In this document: positions 50,671-60,855 of the stretch, piece by piece | How positions within the stretch are numbered: position 1 is the first letter of the stretch | Layout of the letters: each line of letters begins with the position of its first letter | Assembly: GCF_032678705.1 (NCBI RefSeq) | Contig: NZ_JAVTSS010000001.1 | Span: 2,294,001-2,358,000, forward strand | Reading direction: 5' to 3' | Source: Pedobacter frigiditerrae | GTDB taxonomy: Bacteria; Bacteroidota; Bacteroidia; Sphingobacteriales; Sphingobacteriaceae | Length of the DNA: 64,000 bases | The notes under the pieces: model-generated | The model's input: the letters and a program-made list of their open reading frames with translations, nothing else | The model's database searches: none | What the model was told of the DNA's origin: nothing | Translations under genes and position numbers: made by a program

Positions 50671-53349
50671 ATGATTTCATCCAAATTACTAAGACGAATT
50701 ACCTTTTTGTTTTGTTCCCTTTCCTACTGCAGCTCTTTTGCTCAATCTCCAATCAATTTAAAAACAGAATACCTATTTAATCCAATTGGCCTAGACAACC
50801 CTAATCCTCGTTTTACATGGCAAATGGACGATAAAAGAATGGGCGCTAAACAAAATGCTTATCGATTGATGGTGAGCACAGACTCTGTAGCTTTAACACA
50901 AGGAAATGCTAACTTATGGAACACTGGATGGTTGCAGACAAGCACCTCATTAAAAGTTTATGGCGGACAATTACTAAAACCTTTTACTAAATATTATTGG
51001 AGAGTTGATATTGCAGATAAAAACAATATAAAATCTGCTAAAGTTAAAATTGCAAGTTTTGAAATGGGAATGATGGATGGAAAAAACTGGCAAGGTTCGT
51101 GGATTTCAGACAATCAAAATCCAGCAATAAAACCAGCTCCATATTTTCGCAAAACGTTTGAAGCCACAAAAAAAATAAAATCAGCTCGTGCTTATATCAC
51201 TGCTGGCGGCTTATATGAACTTTCTTTAAACGGAGAAAAAGTTGGTAACCATAGAATGGACCCAATGTATACCCGTTACGACAGGAGGAATTTATATGTT
51301 ACTTATGATGTGACCCATCAATTAAAAGCTGGTAAAAATGCAATTGGTGTTCTTTTGGGAAACGGCTGGTACAACCATCAATCTACTGCGGTTTGGGATT
51401 TCGAAAAAGCACCTTGGCGTAATAGACCAACATTTTGTTTGGATCTAAAAATTACTTACACTGATGGAACTTCAGAAACTATTAAATCTGGAAAGGATTG
51501 GAAGACAGCTTTAAGTCCGATAATTTTCAATAGCATTTACACTGCCGAGCATTACGATGCTAGATTAGAACAAAATGGTTGGAACAAAGTTGATTTTGAT
51601 GACAGTAAATGGAAACGAGTAATTTATCGCTCTGCACCCTCTGCTCAAATAGTGGCTCAGGCATTACATCCAATCAGAAATATTGAAGAAATTACTGCTA
51701 AAAGCATCAAGAAATTTAATGATACTACTTACCTATTTGATTTAGGGAGGAATATCTCTGGCGTGAGTAAAATCAAATTAAACGGTCCAGAAGGAACAAT
51801 TGTTAGGCTAAAACATACAGAACGTTTATATGCTAATGGCAGAGCAGATATGTCTAACATTGATGTTCATTATCGCCCTACTGATGATAAAGACCCTTTC
51901 CAGACTGACATTCTAATTTTAAGTGGCAAAGGCGAGCAAAGTTTTATGCCTCACTTTAATTACAAAGGTTTTCAATACGTGGAGGTAAGCTTAAGTGTGC
52001 CAATTGAACTCAAAAAGGAAGATTTGGTGGGTTATTTTATGCATAGTGATGTTCCTGTAGCTGGAAGTGTGAAAGCATCAGACCCATTGATTGATAAAAT
52101 TTATTATGCCACCAATAATTCCTATTTATCGAACCTTTTTGGTTATCCAACTGATTGTCCACAACGAGAAAAAAATGGCTGGACGGGTGATGCTGCCATT
52201 GCCATAGAAACTGGATTATATGGCTTTGATGGCATAACCATTTATGAAAAATGGTTGGCCGACCATAGAGATGAGCAACAACCTAATGGGATTTTACCTT
52301 CCATTATCCCTACAGATGGTTGGGGTTATGAATGGGGAAATGGCCCAGATTGGACCAGTACAATTGCCATTATTCCTTGGAACATTTATCGGTTTTATGG
52401 CGATACCAAAATATTGGCAGACAATTACGAGAACATTCGCAAGTACGTAAACCACATTGATGAAACCTACCCTACCGGTTTAACAAGTTGGGGATTGGGC
52501 GATTGGGTGCCTGTTAAATCGGTTTCACCAGTTGAGCTAACTTCTACTTGTTATTATTATGCTGATGTTGTGATTTTGGCCAAAACAGCAAAAATATTGG
52601 GCAAGGCCAATGACTATAATAAGTACACAGCTTTAGCTTTAAAAATCAAAAATGCTTTTAATGCTAAATATTTAAATAAAACTACCGGCATTTATCATAC
52701 TGGTTTGCAAACAGAATTAAGTGTTCCACTATTTTGGGGCATCGTGCCCGAAGAATCAAAAGCTTTGGTAGCAGAAAATTTAGCTAAAAGAGTTGAGGCC
52801 GATGGAATGCACTTAGATGTAGGTTTATTAGGCACTAAAGCCATTTTAAATGCCTTAAGCGAGAATGGCTATGCAGAAATTGCCTATAAAGTTGCTTCTC
52901 AAAAAACCTTTCCAAGTTGGGGTTGGTGGATTACCAATGGAGCAACAACACTTTACGAAAATTGGCCAATTGATGCCAAATCGGACATTTCTATGAACCA
53001 CATCATGTTTGGAGAAATTGGAGCTTGGTTATATAAGGCCCCTGGTGGCATCAAGCCCGATGAAAACCAACCTGGGTTTAAAAATGTAATGTTGCAGCCA
53101 TACTTTGTGGAAGGATTAGCTTCTTTTGAAGCCACTCATGATGGGCCTTATGGAAAAATTGTTTCTTCTTGGAAAAGAACTCCAAAAGGTATTGAGTACA
53201 AGGTTTTAATTCCAGCAAATTCTAGTGCAACAGTGAAATTAGAGCTTGTTAGGGATGTAAAAACTTCATTAAATGGAAAACAAATAGGTAGTGGAACTTT
53301 TAATTTACAAGCTGGAGAATACATCATTGAACTTAAATCAATTCATTAA
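50671..53349 (+). CDS. Secreted family 78 glycoside hydrolase (alpha-L-rhamnosidase)
   Basis: An 892-aa exported enzyme (signal peptide to about residue 25, SSFAQ). Order of domains: an N-terminal fibronectin-like part (about 28-130, LFNPIGLDNPNPRFTW), a beta-sandwich (about 135-310, with ITAGGLYELSLNGEKVG), a second sandwich (about 325-460), the (alpha/alpha)6 catalytic domain (about 460-790) and a C-terminal sandwich. The catalytic block is TDCPQREKNGWTGDA (about 493-507), holding the general acid Glu. It releases terminal L-rhamnose from pectin, glycosides or exopolysaccharide. A second GH78-type gene follows on the same strand. Confidence 0.93.
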   Translation: MISSKLLRRITFLFCSLSYCSSFAQSPINLKTEYLFNPIGLDNPNPRFTWQMDDKRMGAKQNAYRLMVSTDSVALTQGNANLWNTGWLQTSTSLKVYGGQLLKPFTKYYWRVDIADKNNIKSAKVKIASFEMGMMDGKNWQGSWISDNQNPAIKPAPYFRKTFEATKKIKSARAYITAGGLYELSLNGEKVGNHRMDPMYTRYDRRNLYVTYDVTHQLKAGKNAIGVLLGNGWYNHQSTAVWDFEKAPWRNRPTFCLDLKITYTDGTSETIKSGKDWKTALSPIIFNSIYTAEHYDARLEQNGWNKVDFDDSKWKRVIYRSAPSAQIVAQALHPIRNIEEITAKSIKKFNDTTYLFDLGRNISGVSKIKLNGPEGTIVRLKHTERLYANGRADMSNIDVHYRPTDDKDPFQTDILILSGKGEQSFMPHFNYKGFQYVEVSLSVPIELKKEDLVGYFMHSDVPVAGSVKASDPLIDKIYYATNNSYLSNLFGYPTDCPQREKNGWTGDAAIAIETGLYGFDGITIYEKWLADHRDEQQPNGILPSIIPTDGWGYEWGNGPDWTSTIAIIPWNIYRFYGDTKILADNYENIRKYVNHIDETYPTGLTSWGLGDWVPVKSVSPVELTSTCYYYADVVILAKTAKILGKANDYNKYTALALKIKNAFNAKYLNKTTGIYHTGLQTELSVPLFWGIVPEESKALVAENLAKRVEADGMHLDVGLLGTKAILNALSENGYAEIAYKVASQKTFPSWGWWITNGATTLYENWPIDAKSDISMNHIMFGEIGAWLYKAPGGIKPDENQPGFKNVMLQPYFVEGLASFEATHDGPYGKIVSSWKRTPKGIEYKVLIPANSSATVKLELVRDVKTSLNGKQIGSGTFNLQAGEYIIELKSIH

Positions 53350-53381
53350 TGTGGCTAAAGCCAGAATTACTATCATTTAAT

Positions 53382-53401
53382 CCGTTGGCTAAAGCCAACG
53401 G
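53382..53401. repeat. CCGTTGGCT/AGCCAACGG palindrome
   Basis: A 20-bp hairpin between the two rhamnosidase genes, part of a family of GGCTAAAGCC palindromes (another at 53352-53362, relatives at 55168-55185 and 55271-55288). No T run follows, so not a terminator. Confidence 0.5.
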
Positions 53402-53435
53402 CAATGAATCCAATAATCTAATACCTTAAATAGCT

Positions 53436-55151
53436 ATGCTAATAAAATACATTACCTTCTTAATATGTCTGTTTTTTTTAGCAAATACCTATGCTCAAAA
53501 AGTTAAAACAGGCAACGAAAGAGTAACAGAATATGTGAGTGCCACTAGAGTTTTGTGGAAGGCTGGTCTTGTTAAAAACGAAGCTCAATTATTAAAAAAT
53601 GGAACCGGACAAGCAGATGTAAGCAATAAAAACATTTGCATTTTAGAAAATAAAAAAGAAAGTAAAGCAAGTATCTTATTAGATTTTGGTAAAGAATTGC
53701 AAGGCGGTGTTCAAATTGTAACAGGTATTTGGGGTGGAAATAAACCCATCAAAATTCGTTTATGTTTTGGGGAATCAGCTAGCGAAGCTATGTCTGATAT
53801 TGGTGGAAAAGGTGGTGCAACTAACGACCACGCTATTAGAGATTTAGAAACTATTTTACCTTGGTTAGGCATTGCAGAGATAGGAAACACGGGTTTTAGA
53901 TTTGTAAGAATTGATGTAGTTGAGGATGATGTTAAATTGATATTAAAAGAAGTTAGAGCAATTTCGAGGTATAGAGATTTAGTTTACAAAGGCTCTTTCA
54001 ATTCTAGCGACACTTTATTGAACAAAATTTGGAAAACCGGTGCTTATACTGTTCAGCTAAATATGCAAGATTATTTATGGGATGGCATTAAACGCGACAG
54101 ATTGGTCTGGGTTGGAGATTTAAACCCAGAAATTTCTACCATTAACGCCGTATTTGGTTATAATGAAGTTGTGCCTAAGTCCTTAGATTTTGCAAAAGCA
54201 ACCACACCTCTGCCAGAATGGATGAACGGGATTAGTGCCTATTCCATGTGGTGGATTATTAATCAAAGAGACTGGTATTACAATAATGGGAATTTGAAAT
54301 ATTTAAAGGAACAACAAGCTTATTTAACACCGTTACTCCATCAGTTAATTCAAAAAATTGATAGCGATAACAAAGAGAAACTTGATGGACAAAGATTTTT
54401 AGATTGGCCATCGAGTGAGGATCCAAAAGCCATACACGCAGGTTTACAAGCAATGATGGTTTTAGCTTTACAAGCGGGTAGTGATTTATCAACTAAATTG
54501 GGAGACCTTTTAACTGCTAAAAAATGTGCAGATGCTGTAAATAGATTAAAAAAATACATTCCAGCACATAACAACTCCAAACAAGCAGCAGCTTTGCTTT
54601 CATTAGCTAAATTGATGGATGCAAAACAAGCTAATAAGGTTTTGAATGATGGTGGGTCGAAAAATTTCTCTACCTTTTTTGGTTATTACATGTTGCAAGC
54701 TAAAGCCAATGCTAGCGATTATCAAGGGGCAATAAACATTATTCGTGAATACTGGGGAGCAATGTTAAATCTTGGTGCCACCAGCTTTTGGGAAGACTTT
54801 AATATGGATTGGACCAAAAATGCAGGCAGAATTGATGAATTGGTTCCTGATGGAAAAATTGACATTCATGGTGCTTATGGTGCTTATTGTTATGTCGGTT
54901 TTAGACATAGCCTTTGTCATGGATGGGCTTCTGGACCAACACCTTGGCTAACCGAACATGTTTTAGGCATTTCTGTTATTGAACCAGGTTGTAAAGTTGT
55001 TCGCATTAAACCACATCTGGGCGATTTGAAATTTGCAGAAGGCACCTTTCCTACTCCACTAGGTTTAATTAAAGTTAAACACCAAAAATTGGCTGATGGA
55101 ACAGTTAAATCGACTATTTCTGCACCAAAAGGAGTTAAGATTTTAAGGTAG
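53436..55151 (+). CDS. Second GH78-type alpha-L-rhamnosidase-like protein
   Basis: A 571-aa exported protein (signal peptide to about residue 20, NTYAQ). It has one N-terminal beta-sandwich (about 30-180) and an (alpha/alpha)6 domain like GH78. The catalytic region reads WDGIKRDRLVWVGDLNPE (about 212-229), a variant of the DCPQRE..WTGD pattern in which an Asp/Arg pair and the GD are kept. It is shorter than its neighbour by about 320 residues and lacks the extra sandwiches. It may act on a different rhamnoside linkage or be a partner enzyme. Downstream hairpin at 55232. Confidence 0.82.
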   Translation: MLIKYITFLICLFFLANTYAQKVKTGNERVTEYVSATRVLWKAGLVKNEAQLLKNGTGQADVSNKNICILENKKESKASILLDFGKELQGGVQIVTGIWGGNKPIKIRLCFGESASEAMSDIGGKGGATNDHAIRDLETILPWLGIAEIGNTGFRFVRIDVVEDDVKLILKEVRAISRYRDLVYKGSFNSSDTLLNKIWKTGAYTVQLNMQDYLWDGIKRDRLVWVGDLNPEISTINAVFGYNEVVPKSLDFAKATTPLPEWMNGISAYSMWWIINQRDWYYNNGNLKYLKEQQAYLTPLLHQLIQKIDSDNKEKLDGQRFLDWPSSEDPKAIHAGLQAMMVLALQAGSDLSTKLGDLLTAKKCADAVNRLKKYIPAHNNSKQAAALLSLAKLMDAKQANKVLNDGGSKNFSTFFGYYMLQAKANASDYQGAINIIREYWGAMLNLGATSFWEDFNMDWTKNAGRIDELVPDGKIDIHGAYGAYCYVGFRHSLCHGWASGPTPWLTEHVLGISVIEPGCKVVRIKPHLGDLKFAEGTFPTPLGLIKVKHQKLADGTVKSTISAPKGVKILR

Positions 55152-55571
55152 TTAGTTTCCCTTTTATATTCAGTTGGCTGAAGCCAGCGCCAATTAATTT
55201 TATTCAAAATTCAAAATCTAATCCTTCATTGCCGTCGGTTTTAACCGACGGGTTTTTATACAGTTTGCCTAGGCTTTAGCCACAGCCCAAGAACAACTGC
55301 CGTTGTTATATAAACCTTATTGAAATGGAAAGCCTCATTTTTTCAATGAGCTTGCAATGGAAAGAAGGACTACACTTGCCAAGAATTACTACCACTGTTT
55401 TTCTTATCAGTAAAATCATTTTAATCTGATAAACATCAGCAGACACGACAATTTTTCAGTATAAATCACTTATTAACAGTCATTTAGTCATTAAAAATTA
55501 ATTCTTACCGACAAAATTTCCGATTAGTGAAGCAAAATCTCAATGGCATTTGTTTTGAACAAAAGGAAAAT
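55152..55571. other. Repeat-rich intergenic stretch before clpB
   Basis: No gene is seen. It contains TTGGCTGAAGCCAG (about 55172), the hairpin at 55232-55251, a GGCTTTAGCCACAGCCC segment (55271) and an AATGGAAAGCCTCATTTTTTC...CAATGAGCTTGC segment. From 55380 to clpB the sequence is plain and AT-rich; no sigma-32-like heat-shock promoter or CIRCE element was recognised. Confidence 0.55.
55232..55258 (+). terminator. Probable terminator of the second rhamnosidase gene
   Basis: CCGTCGGTTTTAACCGACGG is a perfect 20-bp palindrome followed by GTTTTTA. It may also be a dispersed repeat, since it shares style with the neighbouring AAAGCC hairpins. Confidence 0.55.
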
Positions 55572-58172
55572 ATGAACTTCAACAACTTTACAATCAAAGC
55601 ACAAGAAGCTATCCAAAAAGCTTCTGAAATAGCGCAGGGCAATCAGCAGCAAGCTATTGAAACTGCACACATATTAAAAGGTTTGCTAACTGTTGATGAA
55701 AACGTGGTTTCTTATGTGTTAAAGAAACTGAATGTGAACCTAAATACGGTTGAGCAAAACTTAACCACTGCTATAGAAAAACTACCAAAAGTGACGGGTG
55801 GCGATGTTTATTTGTCAGCTAACTCCAATTCGGCTTTGCAAAAAGCAACATCCTATTTAAAAGAATTTAAGGATGATTTTGTATCAGTTGAGCATTTATT
55901 ATTAGGCTTATTGGCTGTTAATGATGCCACATCAAAATTATTGAAAGAGCAAGGCGTTAACGAAAAAGACTTAAAAAAAGCAATTATTGCTTTACGTGGC
56001 GATAATCGTGTGACCGACCAAAATGCAGAGGCAACTTATCAGGCTTTAAATAAATATGCCCGTAATTTAAATGAATATGCAGAAAGCGGAAAGTTAGACC
56101 CAGTTATTGGTCGTGATGAAGAAATTCGCCGTGTAATTCAGATTTTATCTCGTAGAACGAAAAACAATCCAATATTAATTGGTGAGCCTGGCGTGGGTAA
56201 AACTGCCATTGCCGAAGGAATTGCGTTTAGGATTATTAAGGGCGATGTTCCTGAAAACTTGAAAAGCAAAACGGTTTATTCATTAGATATGGGTTCGTTA
56301 ATTGCTGGGGCAAAATACAAAGGCGAATTTGAAGAGCGTTTAAAAGCCGTTGTTAAAGAAGTAACGCAAAGCGATGGTGATATTGTTTTGTTTATAGATG
56401 AGATACACACCTTAGTTGGTGCTGGAGGTGGCGAAGGTGCAATGGATGCGGCAAACATCTTAAAACCTGCTTTAGCTAGGGGCGAATTAAGAGCTATTGG
56501 TGCGACAACTTTAGACGAATATCAAAAATATTTAGAAAAAGATAAAGCCTTGGAACGTCGTTTCCAAAAAGTAATGGTTGAGGAACCAGATACGCAAGAT
56601 GCCATTTCTATTTTACGTGGTTTGAAAGAACGTTATGAAACTCACCACAAAGTGAGGATTAAAGATGAAGCGATTATTGCTGCAGTAGAAATGTCTCAAC
56701 GTTATATTGCCGACCGCTTTTTACCAGACAAAGCCATTGACTTGATGGATGAAGCTGCATCGAAATTGCGTATGGAGATGGATTCTGTTCCAGAAAATGT
56801 AGATGCTTTAGACCGTGAAATCATGCGCTTGGAAATTGAACGCGAAGCCATTAAACGTGAAAAAGACGACAAAAAAGTAAAAGAGCTTTCACAGGATATT
56901 GCTAATTTATCAGCAGAGCGTGATGAATTAAAAGCAAAATGGCAAGGTGAAAAAGACTTGGTTGATGCAGTTAATAGCCAACTAGAGCAAATTGAAGCTT
57001 ATAAATTAGAAGCAGAACAGGCTGAACGTGCAGGAGATTATGGCAGAGTTGCTGAAATCCGTTATGGAAAAATTAAAGAAGCACAAGACAAAGTTGAAAG
57101 ACTAAAAGTTGATTTAGAAAGCGTACAGAGCGAAAGCAGAATGCTTAAAGAAGAAGTTACTGCTGATGATATTGCAGGTGTGGTTGGGCGTTGGACAGGT
57201 ATTCTGGTTACGAAACTGGTTGCAAGTGAACGTGAGAAATTATTGAACTTGGAAGATGAATTGCACAAACGCGTAGCTGGACAGGATGAAGCAATTGAAG
57301 CAATTTCTGATGCGATTCGTAGGTCGAGAGCAGGTTTGCAAGATAAACGAAAACCAATTGGTTCGTTCATATTTTTGGGAACAACAGGTGTTGGTAAAAC
57401 GGAGTTAGCAAAAGCATTGGCTGAATTTTTATTCAATGATGAAAACGCGATGACCAGAATTGACATGAGCGAATATCAAGAAAGACACGCTGTTTCTAGG
57501 TTAATTGGAGCGCCTCCTGGATATGTTGGTTATGATGAAGGTGGGCAATTGACTGAAGCTGTTCGCAGAAAACCCTACTCAGTTGTGTTGTTAGATGAGA
57601 TTGAAAAAGCACACCCTGATGTATTTAATATTTTATTGCAAGTATTGGATGATGGTCGTTTAACTGACAATAAAGGTCGTGTGGTGAACTTTAAAAACAC
57701 AATTATTATCATGACTTCGAACATTGGTTCACATTTAATTCAAGATAACTTTAAAAAGCTAGATGATGAAAACCGTGAAGAGGTAATAGCAAAAACTAAA
57801 AATGAGTTGTTTGAGTTATTGAAGCAAACCATTCGTCCGGAGTTTTTAAATAGAATTGATGAACTGATCATGTTCACTCCTCTTCAAAGAAGCGAGATCA
57901 GAAACATTGTTGATCTGCAGTTTAAACACGTTCAACAAACCTTGGCAGAAATGGGCATTACTATGGATGCAAGTGTTGAAGCGCTAGATTGGTTGGCAGA
58001 GCTTGGTTACGACCCACAATTTGGTGCAAGGCCATTGAAAAGAGTAATTCAGAAAAGGATTTTGAATGAGTTATCTAAATCAATTTTAGCTGGTAAAGTG
58101 GATAAAGACAGTAAGATAAAATTGGATATGTTCGACCATCAGTTTGTGTTTTTAAATGAGAATGAAAAATAA
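55572..58172 (+). CDS. clpB: ATP-dependent disaggregase ClpB
   Basis: An 866-aa Hsp100 protein that pulls polypeptides out of aggregates with DnaK. Domains in order: Clp N-domain (about 1-145), AAA1 with Walker [10 protein letters not shown] (about 203-211) and Walker [11 protein letters not shown], coiled-coil middle domain (about 395-525), AAA2 with Walker [13 protein letters not shown] and Walker [17 protein letters not shown], and the C-terminal D2-small domain. It lacks the ClpP-binding tripeptide loop, as expected for ClpB. The frame opens at 55527, but the ATG at 55572 follows AAAGGAAAAT and begins with the family start [14 protein letters not shown]. Confidence 0.97.
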   Translation: MNFNNFTIKAQEAIQKASEIAQGNQQQAIETAHILKGLLTVDENVVSYVLKKLNVNLNTVEQNLTTAIEKLPKVTGGDVYLSANSNSALQKATSYLKEFKDDFVSVEHLLLGLLAVNDATSKLLKEQGVNEKDLKKAIIALRGDNRVTDQNAEATYQALNKYARNLNEYAESGKLDPVIGRDEEIRRVIQILSRRTKNNPILIGEPGVGKTAIAEGIAFRIIKGDVPENLKSKTVYSLDMGSLIAGAKYKGEFEERLKAVVKEVTQSDGDIVLFIDEIHTLVGAGGGEGAMDAANILKPALARGELRAIGATTLDEYQKYLEKDKALERRFQKVMVEEPDTQDAISILRGLKERYETHHKVRIKDEAIIAAVEMSQRYIADRFLPDKAIDLMDEAASKLRMEMDSVPENVDALDREIMRLEIEREAIKREKDDKKVKELSQDIANLSAERDELKAKWQGEKDLVDAVNSQLEQIEAYKLEAEQAERAGDYGRVAEIRYGKIKEAQDKVERLKVDLESVQSESRMLKEEVTADDIAGVVGRWTGILVTKLVASEREKLLNLEDELHKRVAGQDEAIEAISDAIRRSRAGLQDKRKPIGSFIFLGTTGVGKTELAKALAEFLFNDENAMTRIDMSEYQERHAVSRLIGAPPGYVGYDEGGQLTEAVRRKPYSVVLLDEIEKAHPDVFNILLQVLDDGRLTDNKGRVVNFKNTIIIMTSNIGSHLIQDNFKKLDDENREEVIAKTKNELFELLKQTIRPEFLNRIDELIMFTPLQRSEIRNIVDLQFKHVQQTLAEMGITMDASVEALDWLAELGYDPQFGARPLKRVIQKRILNELSKSILAGKVDKDSKIKLDMFDHQFVFLNENEK

Positions 58173-58173
58173 A

Positions 58174-58206
58174 AGAAGGCCCTTAAAATAGGGGCATTCT
58201 TTTATT
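58174..58206 (+). terminator. clpB terminator
   Basis: AGAAGGCCC/GGGGCATTCT stem with one mismatch around TTAAAATA, followed by TTTTATTT. Confidence 0.75.
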
Positions 58207-58525
58207 TAAAAAACTATATAAATCTGCCTTGGCAATCACATACTAAATTCAAATATTGCAATCTTTTTTGTAGCCTTGTAATGCAGCTTAAATGATAAGA
58301 TACAATTGCAAATACTCACCACCTATTTTTATGATATGATTTATAAATGTCTTCTAATCTGATGCGATAGAAAGACAAATGATATTAGTGTTCCAAAAGC
58401 TGGTTAACATATTGCCTTACAGTTAAAAACAATGTCTTTTAACGACAAATTATATCGCCAAATTTTATTTTTTTAACCCATAGTTTAAATCTTTTGAACC
58501 TTTAAAATTGTCGGTTTTTATACGC

Positions 58526-58533
58526 TACTTTTG
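58526..58533 (+). promoter_or_regulatory. -7 box (TACTTTTG) of the DUF6646 gene
   Basis: TACTTTTG matches TAnnTTTG and ends 23 bp before the ATG at 58557. A TTG lies at 58508-58510, 15 bp upstream, close for a -33 element. Confidence 0.45.
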
Positions 58534-58556
58534 GCGGTTTATTAAAGCAAATATTT

Positions 58557-59072
58557 ATGAAAAAGATTTTTACAAGCTTCCTTATCTTGTCTGCAAGTTA
58601 CGTTAATGTTAATGCACAGACAGATGCTTACAAGGGAAAAGACGATTTGAGGTACCATATTGGTGCTAGTTTACAAAAATTTGGAACTGGAATAGTAACC
58701 TCCTTAGATTATGGACTAGGCGAGAGCTTTTCTGTTGGCGCACAAGCAGGCTACCTTTTAGGTACTAAGAAAATTGCGGGTTTGGATAAGGCTGGATTTG
58801 GTGATAGATTTGACCTTAAAGCTCGATTTAATGCAAATTTAGGAAGCGTAATTGGTCTGCCCTCAAACGTTGATGTATACCCTGGTTTAAACTTAGGATT
58901 AAAGAATTTTGGCGGTCATGTTGGCGGTAGGATTTTCTTTTCAAAAGGCTTCGGTCTTTTTGCCGAAACACAGTTCCCGATTGCTAAGTATAACTCAGCT
59001 GCTATTAATTACGAAAAATTAAACAATCAGTTTTCTGTTAATGTTGGTGTTGCCTTTGATTTAGGTAAATAG
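58557..59072 (+). CDS. Outer-membrane beta-barrel protein (DUF6646-like)
   Basis: A 171-aa exported protein (signal peptide ending NVNAQ, residue about 20). The mature part is an alternation of amphipathic strands with glycine-rich turns (FGTGIVTSLDYGLGESFSVGAQAGYLLG, VDVYPGLNLGLKNFGG, FSVNVGVAFDLGK), typical of an eight-stranded barrel, and resembles the DUF6646 family. Role unknown. It has its own promoter and terminator. Confidence 0.8.
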   Translation: MKKIFTSFLILSASYVNVNAQTDAYKGKDDLRYHIGASLQKFGTGIVTSLDYGLGESFSVGAQAGYLLGTKKIAGLDKAGFGDRFDLKARFNANLGSVIGLPSNVDVYPGLNLGLKNFGGHVGGRIFFSKGFGLFAETQFPIAKYNSAAINYEKLNNQFSVNVGVAFDLGK

Positions 59073-59100
59073 AAAGAGTAAATTACCTTAACGATTCATA

Positions 59101-59134
59101 TCATCCTCAAAAAATTCTGAGGATGATTTTTTTT
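59101..59134 (+). terminator. Terminator of the DUF6646 gene
   Basis: TCATCCTCA/TGAGGATGA stem around AAAAATTC, followed by eight T. Confidence 0.92.
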
Positions 59135-59242
59135 GACCTGATTATTAGGTATTTAACTTATTTTTTAGTTATAAAACTAAAATGATAGTTGTTTTTTGAA
59201 ATTTTCTTTTTAATATTGATATACACATAAAACAACACACAA

Positions 59243-59863
59243 ATGAAATCTAAACTATTAATCATGGGCGTACTATGCGCCGTTGCGTTCACAGCAAACG
59301 CACAAAAAAAAGGTACTAATGCCCTAAGCTTTGGAGTAAATGTAAATACCGAAAAGCAGAAAAATCTTGGAGGAGAAATAGAAATAAAAACTAATTCTTA
59401 TTCAATAGGTTATGGTAATTTTATTAAAGATAATACCAAAATTGGATTTGATTTAAATTATTCAAAATATAACTATTCAAACGCTCCTTACGACAATGAG
59501 AGTAAAAACTATGGTGGTAACGTAACGTATCAGAAATATTTTCCCCTGGTGAAAACCTTATATGCTTATGCAGGTGGTAGGGCTGGGTATAATTATGGTA
59601 CACAAGAAAGCACTAGCACAAATCAGGTAACAGAATACACAACTAATACTTATAACGTAGGTGCATTTGGAGGCATAACTTGGTTTCTGTCAAAGAGATT
59701 TGCATTTGAGACTAGTCTGTTATCAGCAAATGCAAGTTACGCTGAAACAAAACAAAAGGAGAATTCAACAGGCGGTACTTTTGATTATACACGTACTTCC
59801 TTTAATCTAACTAGCGAAGGTTTTATTAATAACTTGGGCTTTAAGGTTTATATTTTATTTTAA
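59243..59863 (+). CDS. Outer-membrane beta-barrel protein, tandem copy 1
   Basis: A 206-aa exported protein (signal peptide ending TANAQ, about residue 20). The mature part is an OmpA-barrel-like series of strands with Tyr/Gly/Asn-rich turns (SIGYGNFIKDNTKIGFDLNYSKYNYSN, YAYAGGRAGYNYG, AFGGITWFLSKRFAFETSL). It ends in LGFKVYILF with an aromatic C-terminal residue, the usual signal for barrel insertion. It is a paralogue of the next gene: the signal peptides (ATLCAIGF / GVLCAVAF) and leader sequences match. Confidence 0.82.
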   Translation: MKSKLLIMGVLCAVAFTANAQKKGTNALSFGVNVNTEKQKNLGGEIEIKTNSYSIGYGNFIKDNTKIGFDLNYSKYNYSNAPYDNESKNYGGNVTYQKYFPLVKTLYAYAGGRAGYNYGTQESTSTNQVTEYTTNTYNVGAFGGITWFLSKRFAFETSLLSANASYAETKQKENSTGGTFDYTRTSFNLTSEGFINNLGFKVYILF

Positions 59864-59877
59864 ATCTTTCTAAAAAG

Positions 59878-59922
59878 AAAAGCCGTTAATTTACAGCCTT
59901 AATTGTAAGTTAACGGCTTTTC
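59878..59922 (+). terminator. Terminator of barrel gene 1
   Basis: AAAAGCCGTTAA/TTAACGGCTTTT stem; the inner part (TTTACAGCCTTAATTGTAAG) can fold further. Ends in TTTT. Confidence 0.85.
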
Positions 59923-60151
59923 TGCTGATAAAAGGGAAGCTATACAGTGTGAATTGAGGAAAGACAACAATGGGGATCGGGGTCTCGCAACTGAAACTAA
60001 CACTAAAAAAAAACCGAAAATTCAATTTAGATTGAAAAAATAGCTTCCATATTAACTGTTTACCAGCAACTTATGCCATAAAATCTGCTTTTAAGCTGTT
60101 GCATATTTTGTGGATTTTATTTAATATTGATTACACACAAATTAAATCGAT

Positions 60152-60805
60152 ATGAAAATTAAATTCTTTATGATGGCTACGCTATGTGCCATTGGATTTG
60201 TAACACATGCCCAAATCCAAAAAGGCTTAACTATGGGTGGCTTAAGTTTAAGCTTTGGCACTACAGACCAAAATTCAAATGCTACGAGGTTAAATTCCTT
60301 TGCCATTAATCCCAGAATTGGGTATTTTATAGATAACAATCTTTCTCTTGGAATGGAGTTTAATTATAACCTATCAAAACTTAATGGAGAATTTTATGAT
60401 TATTTTGACAACAACACAAATTCAATACAAAGTGGTTTCGGTTTCAAAGAAGAAAATTTTGGGTTATCTCCGTTTGCTCGATATTACATCCATATTAAAG
60501 ACAATTTTAAATTCTTCGGACAGGCTGCCTTAACTTTCCAAATCAACAGCTATAAAAACATAGATAATACCGGTTATTTATATAGAACAGACTATACATT
60601 TAAAGGTTTTGGCGCAAGTTTAAATCCAGGCTTCGCATTTTTACCGTCAGGAAAATGGGATATCGAATTATCTTTTCCTTTAATTAGCTATTTTAACGAA
60701 AGAGGTACTAGCCAAGATTATCATTTCAGAAGAAGCAGAAATATACAACTTGTACTTGACAATTTTACACCAGCATTTGGTGTAAACTTTCATTTTAGTC
60801 TGTAA
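60152..60805 (+). CDS. Outer-membrane beta-barrel protein, tandem copy 2
   Basis: A 217-aa exported protein (signal peptide to about residue 20, VTHAQ) with the same plan as the preceding barrel gene: a first strand GGLSLSFGTTDQ, then IGYFIDNNLSLGMEFNYNLSK, FGLSPFARYYIHI, FGQAALTFQIN and a last strand VNFHFSL with Phe near the end. The upstream sequences TTAATATTGATATACACA and TTAATATTGATTACACACA are nearly the same, so the pair arose by tandem duplication that included the leader. Confidence 0.82.
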   Translation: MKIKFFMMATLCAIGFVTHAQIQKGLTMGGLSLSFGTTDQNSNATRLNSFAINPRIGYFIDNNLSLGMEFNYNLSKLNGEFYDYFDNNTNSIQSGFGFKEENFGLSPFARYYIHIKDNFKFFGQAALTFQINSYKNIDNTGYLYRTDYTFKGFGASLNPGFAFLPSGKWDIELSFPLISYFNERGTSQDYHFRRSRNIQLVLDNFTPAFGVNFHFSL

Positions 60806-60810
60806 TAAAA

Positions 60811-60855
60811 AAAAGCCGCTGAATGCAATTAATCTGCAAATCAGCGGCCTTTTTA
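60811..60855. terminator. Bidirectional terminator between barrel gene 2 and the M28 peptidase
   Basis: AAAAGCCGCTGA/TCAGCGGCCTTTTT stem with T runs on both strands; it serves the plus-strand barrel gene and the convergent minus-strand peptidase gene. Confidence 0.88.

Larger units (their letters stand above)
58173..58556. other. Intergenic stretch after clpB
   Basis: Contains the clpB terminator (58174-58206) and, at its end, a TACTTTTG box (58526-58533). Between them no gene, repeat or structured element was recognised; the sequence is AT-rich and has only short broken frames. Confidence 0.55.
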
